From the NCBI GenBank assembly GCA_040285825.1, contig JAUPSS010000004.1, positions 3,851,658-3,915,657 of the forward strand: a stretch of DNA of 64,000 nucleotides, given 5' to 3'. Both the position numbers and the translations under genes were made by a program. The notes under the pieces were generated by a model, which saw only the letters and a list, made by a program, of their open reading frames with translations, had not been told where the DNA came from and did no database searches. The stretch is from Eukaryota sp. TZLM1-RC (taxonomy: Eukaryota; Metamonada: BaSk clade). This document shows, in pieces, positions 1 through 9,783 of the stretch (within the stretch, counting starts at the first letter, position 1; each line of letters begins with the position of its first letter).

Positions 1-1
1 G

Positions 2-292
2 ATTTTAAAAGAGGAGTATGAGCCGCTGAGCAAGTTCTTTAAGGAAAAGGGACTCCGAGTTCGAAATGTCGTTGAAGAAGGTAGTGCTCAAAGAGTCTTG
101 GACATCTTATCTGAACCAGAAGAAGAAAGTGAGGAAGATGAAGAATTTGCCGGCGTTGAGAGTCCCTCTGATTCTGAACTATCTGCCGTGGAAGAAGGCG
201 GAGAAGAGCTTGCTGAGATTGCTCCATTAGAAAAGGTTGATGAAAGTAACATAGTGGAGGGTGGAAGGAAACGTAGATCAAGAATTGTTTAA
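2..292 (+). CDS. SSRP1/Pob3-like FACT subunit, C-terminal end (partial, runs off the left edge)
   Basis: The frame is open from base 2 to the TAA at 290-292, so this is the 3' end of a gene that begins outside the window. The visible 96 residues start with a helix-like KEEYEPLSKFFKEKGLRVRN segment and pass into a very acidic tail (EEESEEDEEF) ending in a basic GGRKRRSR cluster. The EY..L..F...K.L...N pattern followed by an acidic region is what ends the middle domain of SSRP1/Pob3, the HMG-type FACT histone chaperone subunit. As in yeast Pob3, no HMG box follows. The assignment rests on one short motif and composition, so another acidic-tailed nuclear protein is possible. HSP90 has a superficially similar EYEPL motif but no such acidic C-terminus. 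Confidence 0.5.
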   Translation: MLKEEYEPLSKFFKEKGLRVRNVVEEGSAQRVLDILSEPEEESEEDEEFAGVESPSDSELSAVEEGGEELAEIAPLEKVDESNIVEGGRKRRSRIV

Positions 293-734
293 TTTAAATT
301 TAAATAGAAATTAATTAATTGCTTTTATGTTTTTTGATGTCGATAAAGTCCAACTAAAAGATTGATTAATAATTGTAAAATAGAAAAGTTGATAATTGAT
401 GTTTATTAATGGAATTTAGTCTCTGACAATAGAATTCTGATCCATTTTGGTTACCTAATTCTAAATACTATTAATGAGTTCAACTATTAGGGTCATGGTG
501 ATTTGAAATAAGTTTGTTAGAAGCAGAGTAGTACCTTTGAATTTTCACAAACAATTAACCCACTTTTTGACCAATTAATTTATCTTTTTTGACAATGATT
601 TCAGAAATGTCATTTCTAGTTGTTCAGATACGACAAATTCCTTTTTTTGTTGTATTTTCCATTATTGTATTTTCCATTATATTCTTACGTAAGCAATGTA
701 TTTTGTCAAACCTTGAATCTGGCATAAAATTTCA
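293..734. other. AT-rich intergenic spacer
   Basis: No supported gene. Short ORFs on both strands have no recognisable motif. The right end abuts a LINE-A fragment. Confidence 0.6.
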
Positions 735-1100
735 TCAAAAAAAATCGTACCACTGCGGGAAAATGGAACCAAAACTATTCAATGACAGTGTTTCCTTCAG
801 CAGAGGCTCTTTAATAAACGAGATTCCTGCAGTTTGTGCCATATTGAAAACACTGTCTCTAACAGCATCATGTAATGAAGAACGATAAGTTATCAATTTT
901 GAACAATTCAGAGCATGACGCAAAGTGAGTTGAGGTGGATTCGAACAAATACATTGTTCTTTTAATATTGATTGATTAATGGGGATATTCAAATATAATC
1001 TCATTTTGTTACAAATGCTTCATCAGTAGCACACAGTTTGAATCTTCGTTGTACAATGGTTACAAACAGTGAAGAATCTGATGACTGATTTTCACAAACA
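735..1100 (-). mobile_element. LINE-A copy 1, 3'-region fragment
   Basis: The minus strand encodes a piece that matches the other LINE-A copies in this window: MRLYLNIPINQ, a zinc-knuckle C.C..(10)..H....C pattern with LTLRHALNCSKLITYRSSLHDAVRD, then IKEPLLKETLSLN. Sequence further upstream (to about 1100) continues the family with frame breaks. The endonuclease end is missing and the sequence runs into unrelated DNA at about 735. It is a dead fragment of an RLE-type non-LTR retrotransposon. Confidence 0.75.
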
Positions 1101-1838
1101 CAAAAACCTCAAAGAGAGAACCTTATCCACTACGTCTGAACTGTATGTAGATGTCTTTGTCCTCTCGAATATTACATCCACTTTGGATATGAAACCACTC
1201 GAACCTCCACGTCCAAAACTAATAAATAACTAATAAATAAATTTATTAGTGTTATTCTTCTTATTGGACCCCATTCTTCAGGCAAGTAGTCCCTTGCTAA
1301 TTACATTACAGGTTCCTATGTACAAAAGACTGGTAGTGCTATTTGTACAACTGGCTTGAACTGCATAACTGCTGGAAAACGGAGAGACACAATCACTGGC
1401 AAGATCTCACTTCACCTATTTCCATTCCTCAAGGAAAAAGTTAAAGGAGACCCTGTTGAAACTTTTAAAGGTGCTGTCCTCTTATGATATGCTCAAGAAT
1501 ATCATATATTGAATATTTAAAAGAGGGTCAAGCAAAATTGAGTATACAGCTCTACTTACTTGTTAAATTGAATTCAAGGAATGGCCAATTCAACAAATTT
1601 AGAATCATACAACTCATCCTGTAAATAAGAGTAAACCTATCAAATTGGTATCCCTAATATGTACAATTTTCTTAGTTTAGCAGGGTTCACAGGCAAAAGT
1701 ATCGGATTTTTGTTACATTAACTTTATATAAAATATAAAATTAAATCTAGCACTTCAATAGTGAAATACAATCGACAATCGATTAGATTTGATTTTGAAA
1801 GAAACAAATACAATACTATATAGAAATTTATAAAAATT
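1101..1838. other. Intergenic region without a recognisable gene
   Basis: The stretch contains scattered stops in all frames and AT-rich tracts. Nothing was recognised. The right part is the 3' flank of the riboflavin transporter-like gene, with A/T-rich sequence that could hold its polyadenylation signal. Confidence 0.5.
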
Positions 1839-2999
1839 TTAACCTCCAAAGCCACCCAACTTAGATACCAAGAAACATGACCAGCTACCGGCCATGGAAC
1901 CTACCTGATTGCATAATGCTGCCCACTTTGTTACTTTCCGCTGATTGTGGGGGTCATCAATACGAATATCTACAATCATATACACCACAGTAACAATAAA
2001 CCCTTGCAGTGTTGCAATTAAAGCAGAGATCAATATTATCACCCATCCATAATTACCAAAAATTTCAGGATGTCGAGGACCAATTGCCCCAAAAAACAAC
2101 GAAATGTAAAACAAATAGCCAGTTATTGTAGTGAACACAGAGGGGTCCTTTACTATCAAAGAGGGGAGGAACCTTCCCAATAAATTAAAAGATTGAAACA
2201 AAGTATTTGACCAAGCGTACACGCGATGTCTATTAATGAATCCAATGGTAATGAAGGGTAATAGACCTGGCATATAAAAATAAAAAAACACAGAAATTAA
2301 AAAAATATTTAATAATTGAATTTTTGTTTGATTAAAAAGTGCTTTTGTAGTTAAAGGTTTTGTAAATGTTTGAATGGATGGAGAGAGCAAAGGAGTGTCC
2401 AAAGGTGCAGTTGTTTCAAGTATTATTGGAGTTAGTAAAAGAGAAAGCGTTGCAAGGGCCATCAAACAAGCAAGGATAATGAAAAAAACAGTGGGGGTGA
2501 ATCTAGGTGAGTAACCAACATCTTGGATCAAAGCAAGGAGGGAAGTAACAAAGCCAGAAGAAGCCATGCCTACTGAGACTGCTGACACAAACTTTCTGTT
2601 GTACTTTTTTACAAAGGGGAAAAGGGTTACCATAGAGGTGCAACCAACAAACCCAGCAGCAAAGGAGGCAGAAATAATACCTATGGAATAATCCTTTGAG
2701 AAAAAAGTGATCGTTAAGTCCCAGTAGAAAGCAGTGAAAAGGCAAACCAGTATACCAATGATGTAAAGGAAAATGGAGGTGATGTAGTCATTGATCTTGG
2801 AAGAAAGAAGAACATAGAGAAACGGGAATACGTTAGCCCAGTTATACCAGAAACCAATGGTAGTACCAATGGCTTGCTTTTCTATAAGTGTAGTTTCAAA
2901 GATTGGGACTTCAGCCCACAGTGCGTTGATGACAGCAAAAGGAGCAAACCCTATAAAAAAGAAGAGGGTGTACCCTAGAAGAAGTTGTAGACGGGTCAT
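1839..2999 (-). CDS. Riboflavin transporter-like membrane protein (SLC52/RFVT family)
   Basis: This 386-residue ORF from ATG at 2999 to TAA at 1839 is almost entirely hydrophobic and has about ten to eleven predicted membrane spans. Two family landmarks are visible. Near residues 20-60 a segment reading INALWAEVPIFE is followed by a WYNWANVFPFLY span, matching the 'aiNGlwvElPll...NigPl' start of RFVT proteins. Near residues 115-160 GCTSMVTLFPFV is followed by a span with SVGMASSGFVTSLLALIQ, matching the 'GctsnvtflPfm...Gls.l.psllAl.QG' block. The C-terminus (WAALCNQVGSMAGS) also fits. Members carry riboflavin across the plasma membrane. The substrate is inferred from family only. No intron is needed. 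A stretch TTTCATTGTTATA lies about 30 bases upstream of the start, as it does before the LRR gene. Confidence 0.75.
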   Translation of the reverse strand: MTRLQLLLGYTLFFFIGFAPFAVINALWAEVPIFETTLIEKQAIGTTIGFWYNWANVFPFLYVLLSSKINDYITSIFLYIIGILVCLFTAFYWDLTITFFSKDYSIGIISASFAAGFVGCTSMVTLFPFVKKYNRKFVSAVSVGMASSGFVTSLLALIQDVGYSPRFTPTVFFIILACLMALATLSLLLTPIILETTAPLDTPLLSPSIQTFTKPLTTKALFNQTKIQLLNIFLISVFFYFYMPGLLPFITIGFINRHRVYAWSNTLFQSFNLLGRFLPSLIVKDPSVFTTITGYLFYISLFFGAIGPRHPEIFGNYGWVIILISALIATLQGFIVTVVYMIVDIRIDDPHNQRKVTKWAALCNQVGSMAGSWSCFLVSKLGGFGG

Positions 3000-3484
3000 T
3001 GTAACAGATATTGTCTATAACAATGAAATAAGTGTCCTGTTTACTCGGATGTTGAGGGATTGGATTGAGTTTTTGAACAGTGGAAGATTTTACTGTGGCT
3101 TGAGGTGCCTTTGACCTTTGAAATCTTAATGACCATTCTGATTCTTGTATGTAGATTATCTACATACAGGTTGAACCAGCTGAAAGAGTCAACATTTGTG
3201 TGATACATTTACAATACATTTACACAGTTAATTTATGTCAGAATGACAAAACAGAACAACAGGACAAAACCTTTCACAAATCTGAATCTCAATGAACAAA
3301 TCGGTTCCTTGGAAGAATTCTTGAATCATGAGCATTTAATGGACGTTGTAGGGAAAGACGTTGTGAAAGTTTATTTAAAACTTGATTAGCTTTACATAAT
3401 CCATATCAGAAAGTTCTTGGGCAAAAAATCTGGCATCAATTAAATTCAGTAGTCATAAGTCTTTTTAAATAAATATTTATTGAC
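3000..3484. other. Upstream spacer of the transporter gene
   Basis: No gene seen. It holds the 5' flank of the minus-strand transporter, and its right end merges with the 3' end of LINE-A copy 2. Confidence 0.5.
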
Positions 3485-4205
3485 CATGCACACTTAATTA
3501 AATTAATTCATAACTAATGGGACGAATATCATTGAACAAAGATTTCCTCTACAAAATCTTGATCTGCTTGCTGTCTAGCTAAAGCTTCTCTAAATCGATT
3601 GAAAAATCCAGGTAATCTATTATTAATGGCAAACTGAATTAGAGAACGCCATAAAAATATCAAATCTTTTCATTGTTTTTTCTTGAACCATTTTTTGGAA
3701 GCCATTTAAAAAAAATTTCTGCTTCAACTGACAATCTTCCATTCATTGAAAATGGGAAAGCAATAAAAACTTGCTGTGTATTTCTACCGGCATTAGCCTC
3801 TTCAATATCTTTATCATATTTTCTATGTTTTTCTTTTGCTTTAACACCAAGAGCACTCACAGATATTTAGATTTCTTCTGTGAACCAAAGTATCATTTGC
3901 AACATTGCATGAAATAAAATCAACAATAGCTTCAGAGTTCTCAATCCAATTACAGTATACATCACCTCTATCATCAGAGAAAATGTTTCCTTCAGCAGAC
4001 GCTCTTTGATACACGAAATTCTTGCAGTTTGTGCCATATTAAAAACAATGTCTCTAACAGCATCATGTAATGAACAACGATAAGATATCAATTTAGAACA
4101 ATTCAGAGCATGGCGCAAAGTAAGTTGAGATGGATTCCAACAAATACATTTTTCTTTTGATAATAGTTGATTAATGGTCGTTTTAAGCCAAATCATTTTT
4201 CGCAA
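3485..4205 (-). mobile_element. LINE-A copy 2, 5'-truncated fragment with internal deletion
   Basis: This minus-strand copy has the family 3' end (the sequence just after TGCACACTTAATTAA, about 3487-3500) and covers the zinc knuckle (RHALNCSKLISYRCSLHDAVRD), a shortened IKERLLKETF segment and the endonuclease tail (FIAFPFSMNGRLSVEAEIF). Relative to copy 3 it lacks the bases around the SLNNFGSDDRGD segment, and frameshifts split the ORF into 3660-3860 and 3867-4205. The upstream break at about 4205 falls next to a coding relic that may belong to Fanzor D. Confidence 0.75.
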
Positions 4206-4580
4206 ATCGACTTGGGAATTTCCAGGTCAAGTCAAGACCCAAGTTTTCAAATTTGTTAATGGCATCAATTTCTTCATCAGACAACAGAGACATTTGTCAT
4301 AACATTTGTCTACATTCTGACCATTCTGTTTGCGTCACAAGTTGAATTAATTCAGCTAGATAAAAATCAGGTTTTAAATTAACTGGTTCATCTGGCATAA
4401 CTTTGATGTCATTTCTGTTTTACGTTCCAATCAGAAAAGCCAATTTCAATTTGTTTACTCATCTCAACAGCATCTGATTGACTGATTTGGTAAGGAATTT
4501 CCTTTGGATTAGGAGTTTCTGATTCTGATACCAGTTTGGTATCATATTCGTTAGGGTCTATTCCAGCAACGAACTTACCT
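4206..4580 (-). pseudogene. Coding relic between LINE-A2 and the MULE; possible RuvC-I segment of Fanzor D
   Basis: On the minus strand, directly across the MULE target duplication, an open stretch reads GKFVAGIDPNEYDTKL and runs about 60 residues before a stop. A second open frame follows (PDEPVNLKPDFYLAELIQL, one TGA, then LSDEEIDAINKFENLGLDL). The AGIDPN motif resembles the RuvC-I DPG/DPN strand of Fanzor proteins, including the WDIDPN of Fanzor B here. Excision of the MULE and of LINE-A3 would place it downstream of the Fanzor D N-terminal half. The downstream residues do not clearly match a Fanzor, so this is a tentative link. It could instead be an unrelated decayed ORF. Confidence 0.35.
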
Positions 4581-6420
4581 TCTAAAAAAGGGACACCCTA
4601 TTCTCACTCCCTGACTTCGCATATTCTCACTCCCTGTTTCCCACTTGTTCAAACCATTTTTTCTGCTTGTATGTTGTAGCTTGAATATACTCTAGTTGAT
4701 AGCACTTTATTTGTTCAATATATCTACTGATTGTTTCAGAATTGTTGTACTAGCTGCTCCAGTTGTTCTTTGAAAGGACAACGTCTTCGTGTATGTCCAG
4801 GATTTCGACATAAACTACGTTTCCTCATGGTTCTTTGGATGACTGTGCCTACAACAGAACCATTGTTTTGTCTTTCTTCGGGGTTGCTGGTTCTAGGCCT
4901 ACCTCTTGATTGCGCAACTGTTGGAGGTAGAAGGCTCTTTTACACACACTTGAATCTCATCAAGAGTTCCTGATACAATTCTCACAACTTCCGCTGTCTT
5001 TTTGGTGATTACATGGGATACTTTTCCATGAACTCTGTCGAACAACCATGTTGCTACATTTTTAAGCGTCTTTCTTTTACTCAGTTCAACAGAACGTGAT
5101 ATTTTCTCCAACTGTTTTTCGATGAACTTAGCAATCATAATGACACTTTGTCCGAACTGACGTTGATTAATTTTGAGGTTTTCCTTCATTGCATAATGTC
5201 CTGACTCAACTCTGGACGTAGTTGTTTGGCCCAAGAAATCTCGACCGTATAAAAAACATTTGATAAATGACTCTCTTCTGGTCATCCACTCGTTCTTCAC
5301 ATATTGTAAGACAGCAGGGATATCTGGATAGATATCTGGATAGATATCTGTGAGAGAATTTTTTAAATCTTCTTCCTGATCCAACACAAATACTTCACAC
5401 TGAACAAATGCTTCGTAACTGTGATAGGATCCATGTATAATCAACAGTTGTTTCGGATTTCATGTAACAAAATCCGACATGATAAGTCATAAACATCGGC
5501 GTTGTACCCACAACGGCCAATAAAGGTAATTGATTAACTGCTGTTTTGTAAGTGCAACCAATTTGAACCACTGTATGAAATTTTTCATAGTACTTTAATG
5601 ATTTTTTATGCAAGAACAAAAAATGAGTCGCATTACTTTCTGTGTTCCACAATAAACGTACTATGAAAGTCTTTTGATGCAAATCCGCGATCAGCTTTTC
5701 TACAGATGGTTTCAATCCTAAAGCATCAGTCATAGAACCTTTTAAGTTATGAATGTCTTGTGCAACAATACAGCAATTGGAATCCTTCAGTTTTAAGCAG
5801 TCGACTATTTGGTCAGCACAGTGCTAAATTTCTGAGTTCGACAATAAAGGTAGAGCGTCTATATTGAGGGTATATGGACATGTTGTGTGACGGGTGATGA
5901 TTGTGCTTAAGCACAGAAGTCTCCAGGTCTATGTACCATTCTGGATAAAAACTCAACTTTCTTTGTCTCAGTATCAAAATAAATGAACAATTGTTGTCGT
6001 AAGAACTATGCTGACATAATGTTGCTGTGGAATGAACGTTTGCTGCACTGTGCACACAAGCAAACTTTATGTACGAACATGTACTAGTATACTTCGACCT
6101 CAAAACAGAAATTGCATAACCCTGTTTAAAGGCGGATTCCTTGAAAAGCCTATAATATGAATCGACATTTCTTAAACCATAAGGAATTTTTGGAATGACC
6201 ATCTGGTAAGGAATATAACCGCCATCGTTCACAGGATCACGTAAATCTGTCAGGGATACATGATCGCTGACAGAGCACTCAGAATCAGGTGAAGAAACAT
6301 CAAGATATAAGTCACCAGGATCATATTCATGGGGGTGAGAATTATAGTCCATGTAAAGTTTTTGGAGTGAGTGAGAATAAGCGAATTCAGGGAGTGAGAA
6401 TAAGGCGTTTCTTTAAAAAA
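4581..6420 (-). mobile_element. MULE DNA transposon with TIRs and 9-bp target duplication
   Basis: Terminal inverted repeats of about 47 bp lie at 4590-4636 and 6364-6411. Each contains the motif TATTCTCACTCCCTG or a near copy twice, about 21 bp apart. They are flanked by 9-bp direct repeats with one mismatch: TCTAAAAAA at 4581-4589 and TTTAAAAAA at 6412-6420. The 1.8-kb interior carries a decayed Mutator-like transposase on the minus strand. A 9-bp duplication is the known MULE signature. The element sits between LINE-A copies 2 and 3 and appears to have landed in older coding sequence. Confidence 0.85.
4899..6352 (-). pseudogene. Mutator-like (MULE) transposase, broken into three ORFs
   Basis: The order on the minus strand is as follows. 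6352-5813 is an N-terminal part with a FAR1-type segment (SYYRLFKESAFKQGYAI followed by C/H residues, H at HNHHPSH). 5733-5395 is the catalytic core (VVQIGCTYKTAVNQLPLLAVVG then a YTWILSQL segment). 5444-4899 is the C-terminal part with TTSRVESGHYAMKENL. This is the MULE pattern 'vi.iDcTYkTn...lPLl.ivG ... W.L..l ... vEs.H..lK'. The catalytic aspartate of DCTYKT is glycine here, and a stop plus frameshifts separate the pieces, so the transposase is dead. The protein would have catalysed cut-and-paste transposition. Confidence 0.85.
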
Positions 6421-6560
6421 ATTCAGTTCGTGTTCACAAATATCATGAATATACAATTCATCTCTTTCTAAGTGTTTGTCTTTACATTTTTTTCAAAATT
6501 TTAATTTATTGAATTTGCACACTTGATTAAATTAAATCATAACTAATGGGACGACTATCA

Positions 6561-7466
6561 TTAAACCAAGATTTCCTCTACAAAATCTTGATTTGCTTGC
6601 TGTCTAGCTAAAGCTTCTCTAATTCGATTGAAATACCGCGGTAATCTATTAATAATGGCAAATTGAATCCGTGAACGCCATAAAAAAATATCAAATCTTT
6701 TCATTGTTTTTTCTTTCACCATTTTTTGGAAGTCATCCAAAAAAGTTTCTGCTTCAACTGATAATCTTCCATTTATCGAAAATGGGAAAGCAATAAAAAC
6801 CAGCTGTGTATTTCTATCGATATTTGCATCTTCAATTTCTTTATCATATTTTCTATGTTTTTCTTTTGCTTTAAAATCCAGAGCAGCCACAGGATTAAGT
6901 TTTCTTCTGTGAACCAAAGTATCGTTTGCAACATTACATGAGACAAAGTCAACAATAGCTTCAGAATTATCAATCCAATCACAGTATACATCACCTCTAT
7001 CATCAGAACCAAAATTATTCAGAGAAAGTGTTTCTTTCAGCAGGGGCTCTTTGATACACGATATCTTTGCAGTTTGTGCCATATTGAAAACAGTGTCTCT
7101 AACAGCATCATGTAATGAAGAACGATAAGTTATCAATTTAGAGCAATTTAGAGCATGGCGCAAAGTGAGTTGAGGTGAATTCGAACAAATACATTTTTCT
7201 TTTGATAATAATTGGTTAATGGGGATGTTCAAATATAATCTCATTTTTGTTACAAATGCTTCATTAGTAGCACACAATCCAAATCTTCGTGGTACAATGG
7301 TTACAAAAAGTGAAGAATCTGACACCTTGTTTTCACAAACACCCTTTTCCAATAACAATGAGTGAAGATCTTGATTTAAAACAGCCGAGCTGCAAATATT
7401 ATTATAAAGATCTTTTTCATACATTCCAGTCAATCTTTTCTGTAATGTTCGAAGAGTATACTTCAA
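6561..7466 (-). pseudogene. LINE-A3 C-terminal zinc knuckle and restriction-like endonuclease
   Basis: This open 301-residue segment is the downstream part of the LINE-A3 ORF. It contains CICSNSPQLTLRHALNCSK (CCHC-type knuckle), then LITYRSSLHDAVRD, then the endonuclease core GSDDRGDVYCDWIDNSEAI followed by VDFVS, fitting the R/K...PD...D pattern of the restriction-like endonucleases of R2/R4/CRE-type LINEs. It ends with a conserved FPFSINGRLSVEAETFLDD and REALARQQANQDFVEEILV. It is separated from the RT by a frameshift near 7500. This segment is also the best-preserved part of the other family A copies. Confidence 0.8.
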
Positions 7467-7554
7467 ATTTAAAACATTTTTTTCTGGAATATTGCCATTG
7501 AATGATTGGGGAAAACATCGACCCCATTTTTCTACATCAATTCTTGAAATTTCT

Positions 7555-9783
7555 TCATTTAATGCAAAAACAGTGGAACTTTTGCGTTGTCATCAATAAA
7601 TCTTCCCAATCTGCAAATCTTTCGGAGAACTCAAAGATTGCATTTCTGCATCCACCAACAAAAGCACACGAGGTAAGAATAGAAGCCTTCGTCCACCCTA
7701 AACCACCATATTGTGGACTAAGGTAAGCATGATCTGGAATTTGAAACATTTTACATCCCAGTAATTGAGACAGAACTTTTGCACGTAACTCATTAAACTT
7801 TTTGAGCCAAAGGTCTAGTGACGAGAGGATTTGTAGATCGAAATATATGATTAAAATTGGAACTAAAACACAGTCTTATAATGGTAAATTTGATGTGTTT
7901 TTTTATATCTAAATTCATCATTCGGTCAATTTTGTCAGAAATTGAGTTCAACTTTTCAAACAATTTTTTGGTAATTTCATCATTATTTCCTAAAAACGAA
8001 CCCAAATGACGAATAGCATCAATTGAATATAATTTGGCTTGAATTTCAATATCATCAATTATTGTGGAAACTGGAGAATTCGATAACAAAACACATTTAA
8101 GTAAATTAAGTCGGAGACCAATTTTGGTAAATAATTCTTTAAAACATACAGTTGCTTTTTTCACAATATTTAATTCACCAATAAGCACAACATCATCCAT
8201 ATATGCAATCATTTTTAGTGAAGGAAACATCTCTTGAATTTGCAGTAGAATAGGATGAATGGCCAAACAAAACAAAAGAGGTCCTAACGGATCTCCTTGC
8301 TTTACGCCACTTGATGAAATCAAAATGTTGTTACCAAAATGTAAATTAGAATATTTGCAATATGTTGATTGAAAATATGGTATTAATTCTGGCATATATT
8401 GCAATAGAGCACCATGGATACTGCGACGACTTAGCGAATTGAAAGCATTACTAAAATCCAATGACATGCAAACATTGGATTCATTTTGACGAAATAAGAC
8501 ATCAGTAGCAAAAATCACCCACTTCATCACTTGATGAAATCAAAATGTTGTTACCAAAATGTAAATTAGAATATTTGCAATATGTTGATTGAAAATATGG
8601 TATTAATTCTGGCATATATTGCAATAGAGCACCATGGATACTGCGACGACTTAGCGAATTGAAAGCATTACTAAAATCCAATGACATGCAAACATTGGAT
8701 TCATTTTGACGAAATAAGACATCAGTAGCAAAAATCGCTGAAGAGACTCCATCTGTAGTATTTATACCATATTGAAAGGGTAATAAAATCTTTTTAGCTT
8801 TTTCATTGAACCTGCTTAAGCAACACGCAGAAAAAATATTATGTAAGCTCTCAGAGACTGCAATAGGGCGAACATCCATTTTTGAATTTTTGACAAGTGC
8901 AGTCAAACGAGAACTTCTTAATTCTTCTGGGTATTTGCGTTGACCAGATAATATTTGGTTGAAAAATTTGGTCAATAAACCAAGGCAATCTTCTGAAGAA
9001 ATAATCGCGGCTTTTACATGATCAATAGTAATACCAGAAAGTCCGGCAGACTTACCACGAGGTCTCTTTTTGATAACCGAAAAAACTTCTGATGGCATCA
9101 ATGGATAATTTTCCCAGTATGTGCCGTAAAAATTTTGATCCATAATAGGGTCTTCATAAGGATGAAGTATTTTCAGTTTATCTACTGTATTTTCATTGTT
9201 CGGTGCTTTGACTCCGGGACTTAAAGCTGACAAAGCCTTGGACCATTTGTTGTCAAAGCATTTGTCTTCAAAAATTTTACTTAATTTCTCGGATGACTGA
9301 TTTCTCGGTGCTATATTAGTTAAATCTTCGGAAATATTAACGAAATTTTGTTCAAAAGGAGGACAAAAAGAACCAAAAAAATTCCCAAATAATATTGATA
9401 GCATACTTTCCTTTACATAATTGATCCAAAAATCTTTGAAAAACGAAAGCAAATTCATTGCATTTGGTCGGATGAATTTCTTGAGGTATTCTTATAGGAG
9501 GATGGTAGTTATCAACTATGCGGCATTTCAAGCAGCGATCAGAAGTTTTTCCTTTTGCATTTTTTCTAAAAGAAATACCACAAGTGTTGCAAGTTTTGTG
9601 CTTCAATCGATTGCTAACTGGTTTTGCAACAACTTGTGGAGCATTATTTATGGGTTCTACCTTAGACTCTTTCCTTCTAATAAATTTTCTTTTACATTTT
9701 GTTTCAGAATTTGCCGCATCATTTTTTCCAACATTGGGGCATGTTCGAGCATTATGTCCCTGTTGTCGACACTTTGAGCATCA
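7555..9783 (-). pseudogene. LINE-A3 reverse transcriptase with N-terminal zinc motifs, broken by a 220-bp tandem duplication
   Basis: The ORF pieces 9606-9352, 9458-8502 and 8530-7793 make one RT. Visible blocks are PRGKSAGLSGITIDHVKA (fingers), RPIAVSESLHNIFSACCLSRF, FQYGINTTDGVSSAIFATD, LDFSNAFNSLSRR (motif A), SSGVKQGDPLGPLLFCLAIHP (motif B) and IAYMDDVVLIG (motif C, YMDD). The RT would copy its own RNA at a nicked target. A 220-bp tandem duplication inside the domain breaks the frame between motif A and motif B, and further frameshifts separate the zinc segment, so the copy is not functional as assembled. Confidence 0.85.
8308..8736. repeat. Tandem duplication (220-bp period) inside LINE-A3 RT
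   Basis: Bases 8308-8516 recur at 8528-8736 essentially without change, with the 11-bp sequence 8517-8527 between them. The duplicated block covers the segment from RT motif A to the start of motif B. The near-identity means it is very recent or an assembly artefact. Confidence 0.9.

Larger units (their letters stand above)
6495..9783 (-). mobile_element. LINE-A copy 3, near full-length RLE-type non-LTR retrotransposon
   Basis: This is the longest copy of family A. On the minus strand it reads, in order: a CCHC knuckle (CSKCRQQGHNARTC, 9739-9780), a CxxC..CxxC zinc-ribbon-like segment (CNTCG...DRCLKC, about 9520-9600), reverse transcriptase (about 9300-7600), a C.C...H....C knuckle (about 7190-7130) and a restriction-like endonuclease (about 7060-6560). 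The 3' end is at TTTATTGAATTTGCACAC. A possible TTTTCAAA target duplication lies at both ends (about 6493-6500 and 9788-9795), but its AT-richness makes it weak. The left zinc region abuts the truncated Fanzor D, so the element probably inserted into that gene. Confidence 0.8.

Noticed and set aside
2-292. HSP90 C-terminus, because of EYEPLSKFFKE
   Set aside because: No other HSP90 signature, and the long acidic tail ending in a basic cluster is not of HSP90 type.
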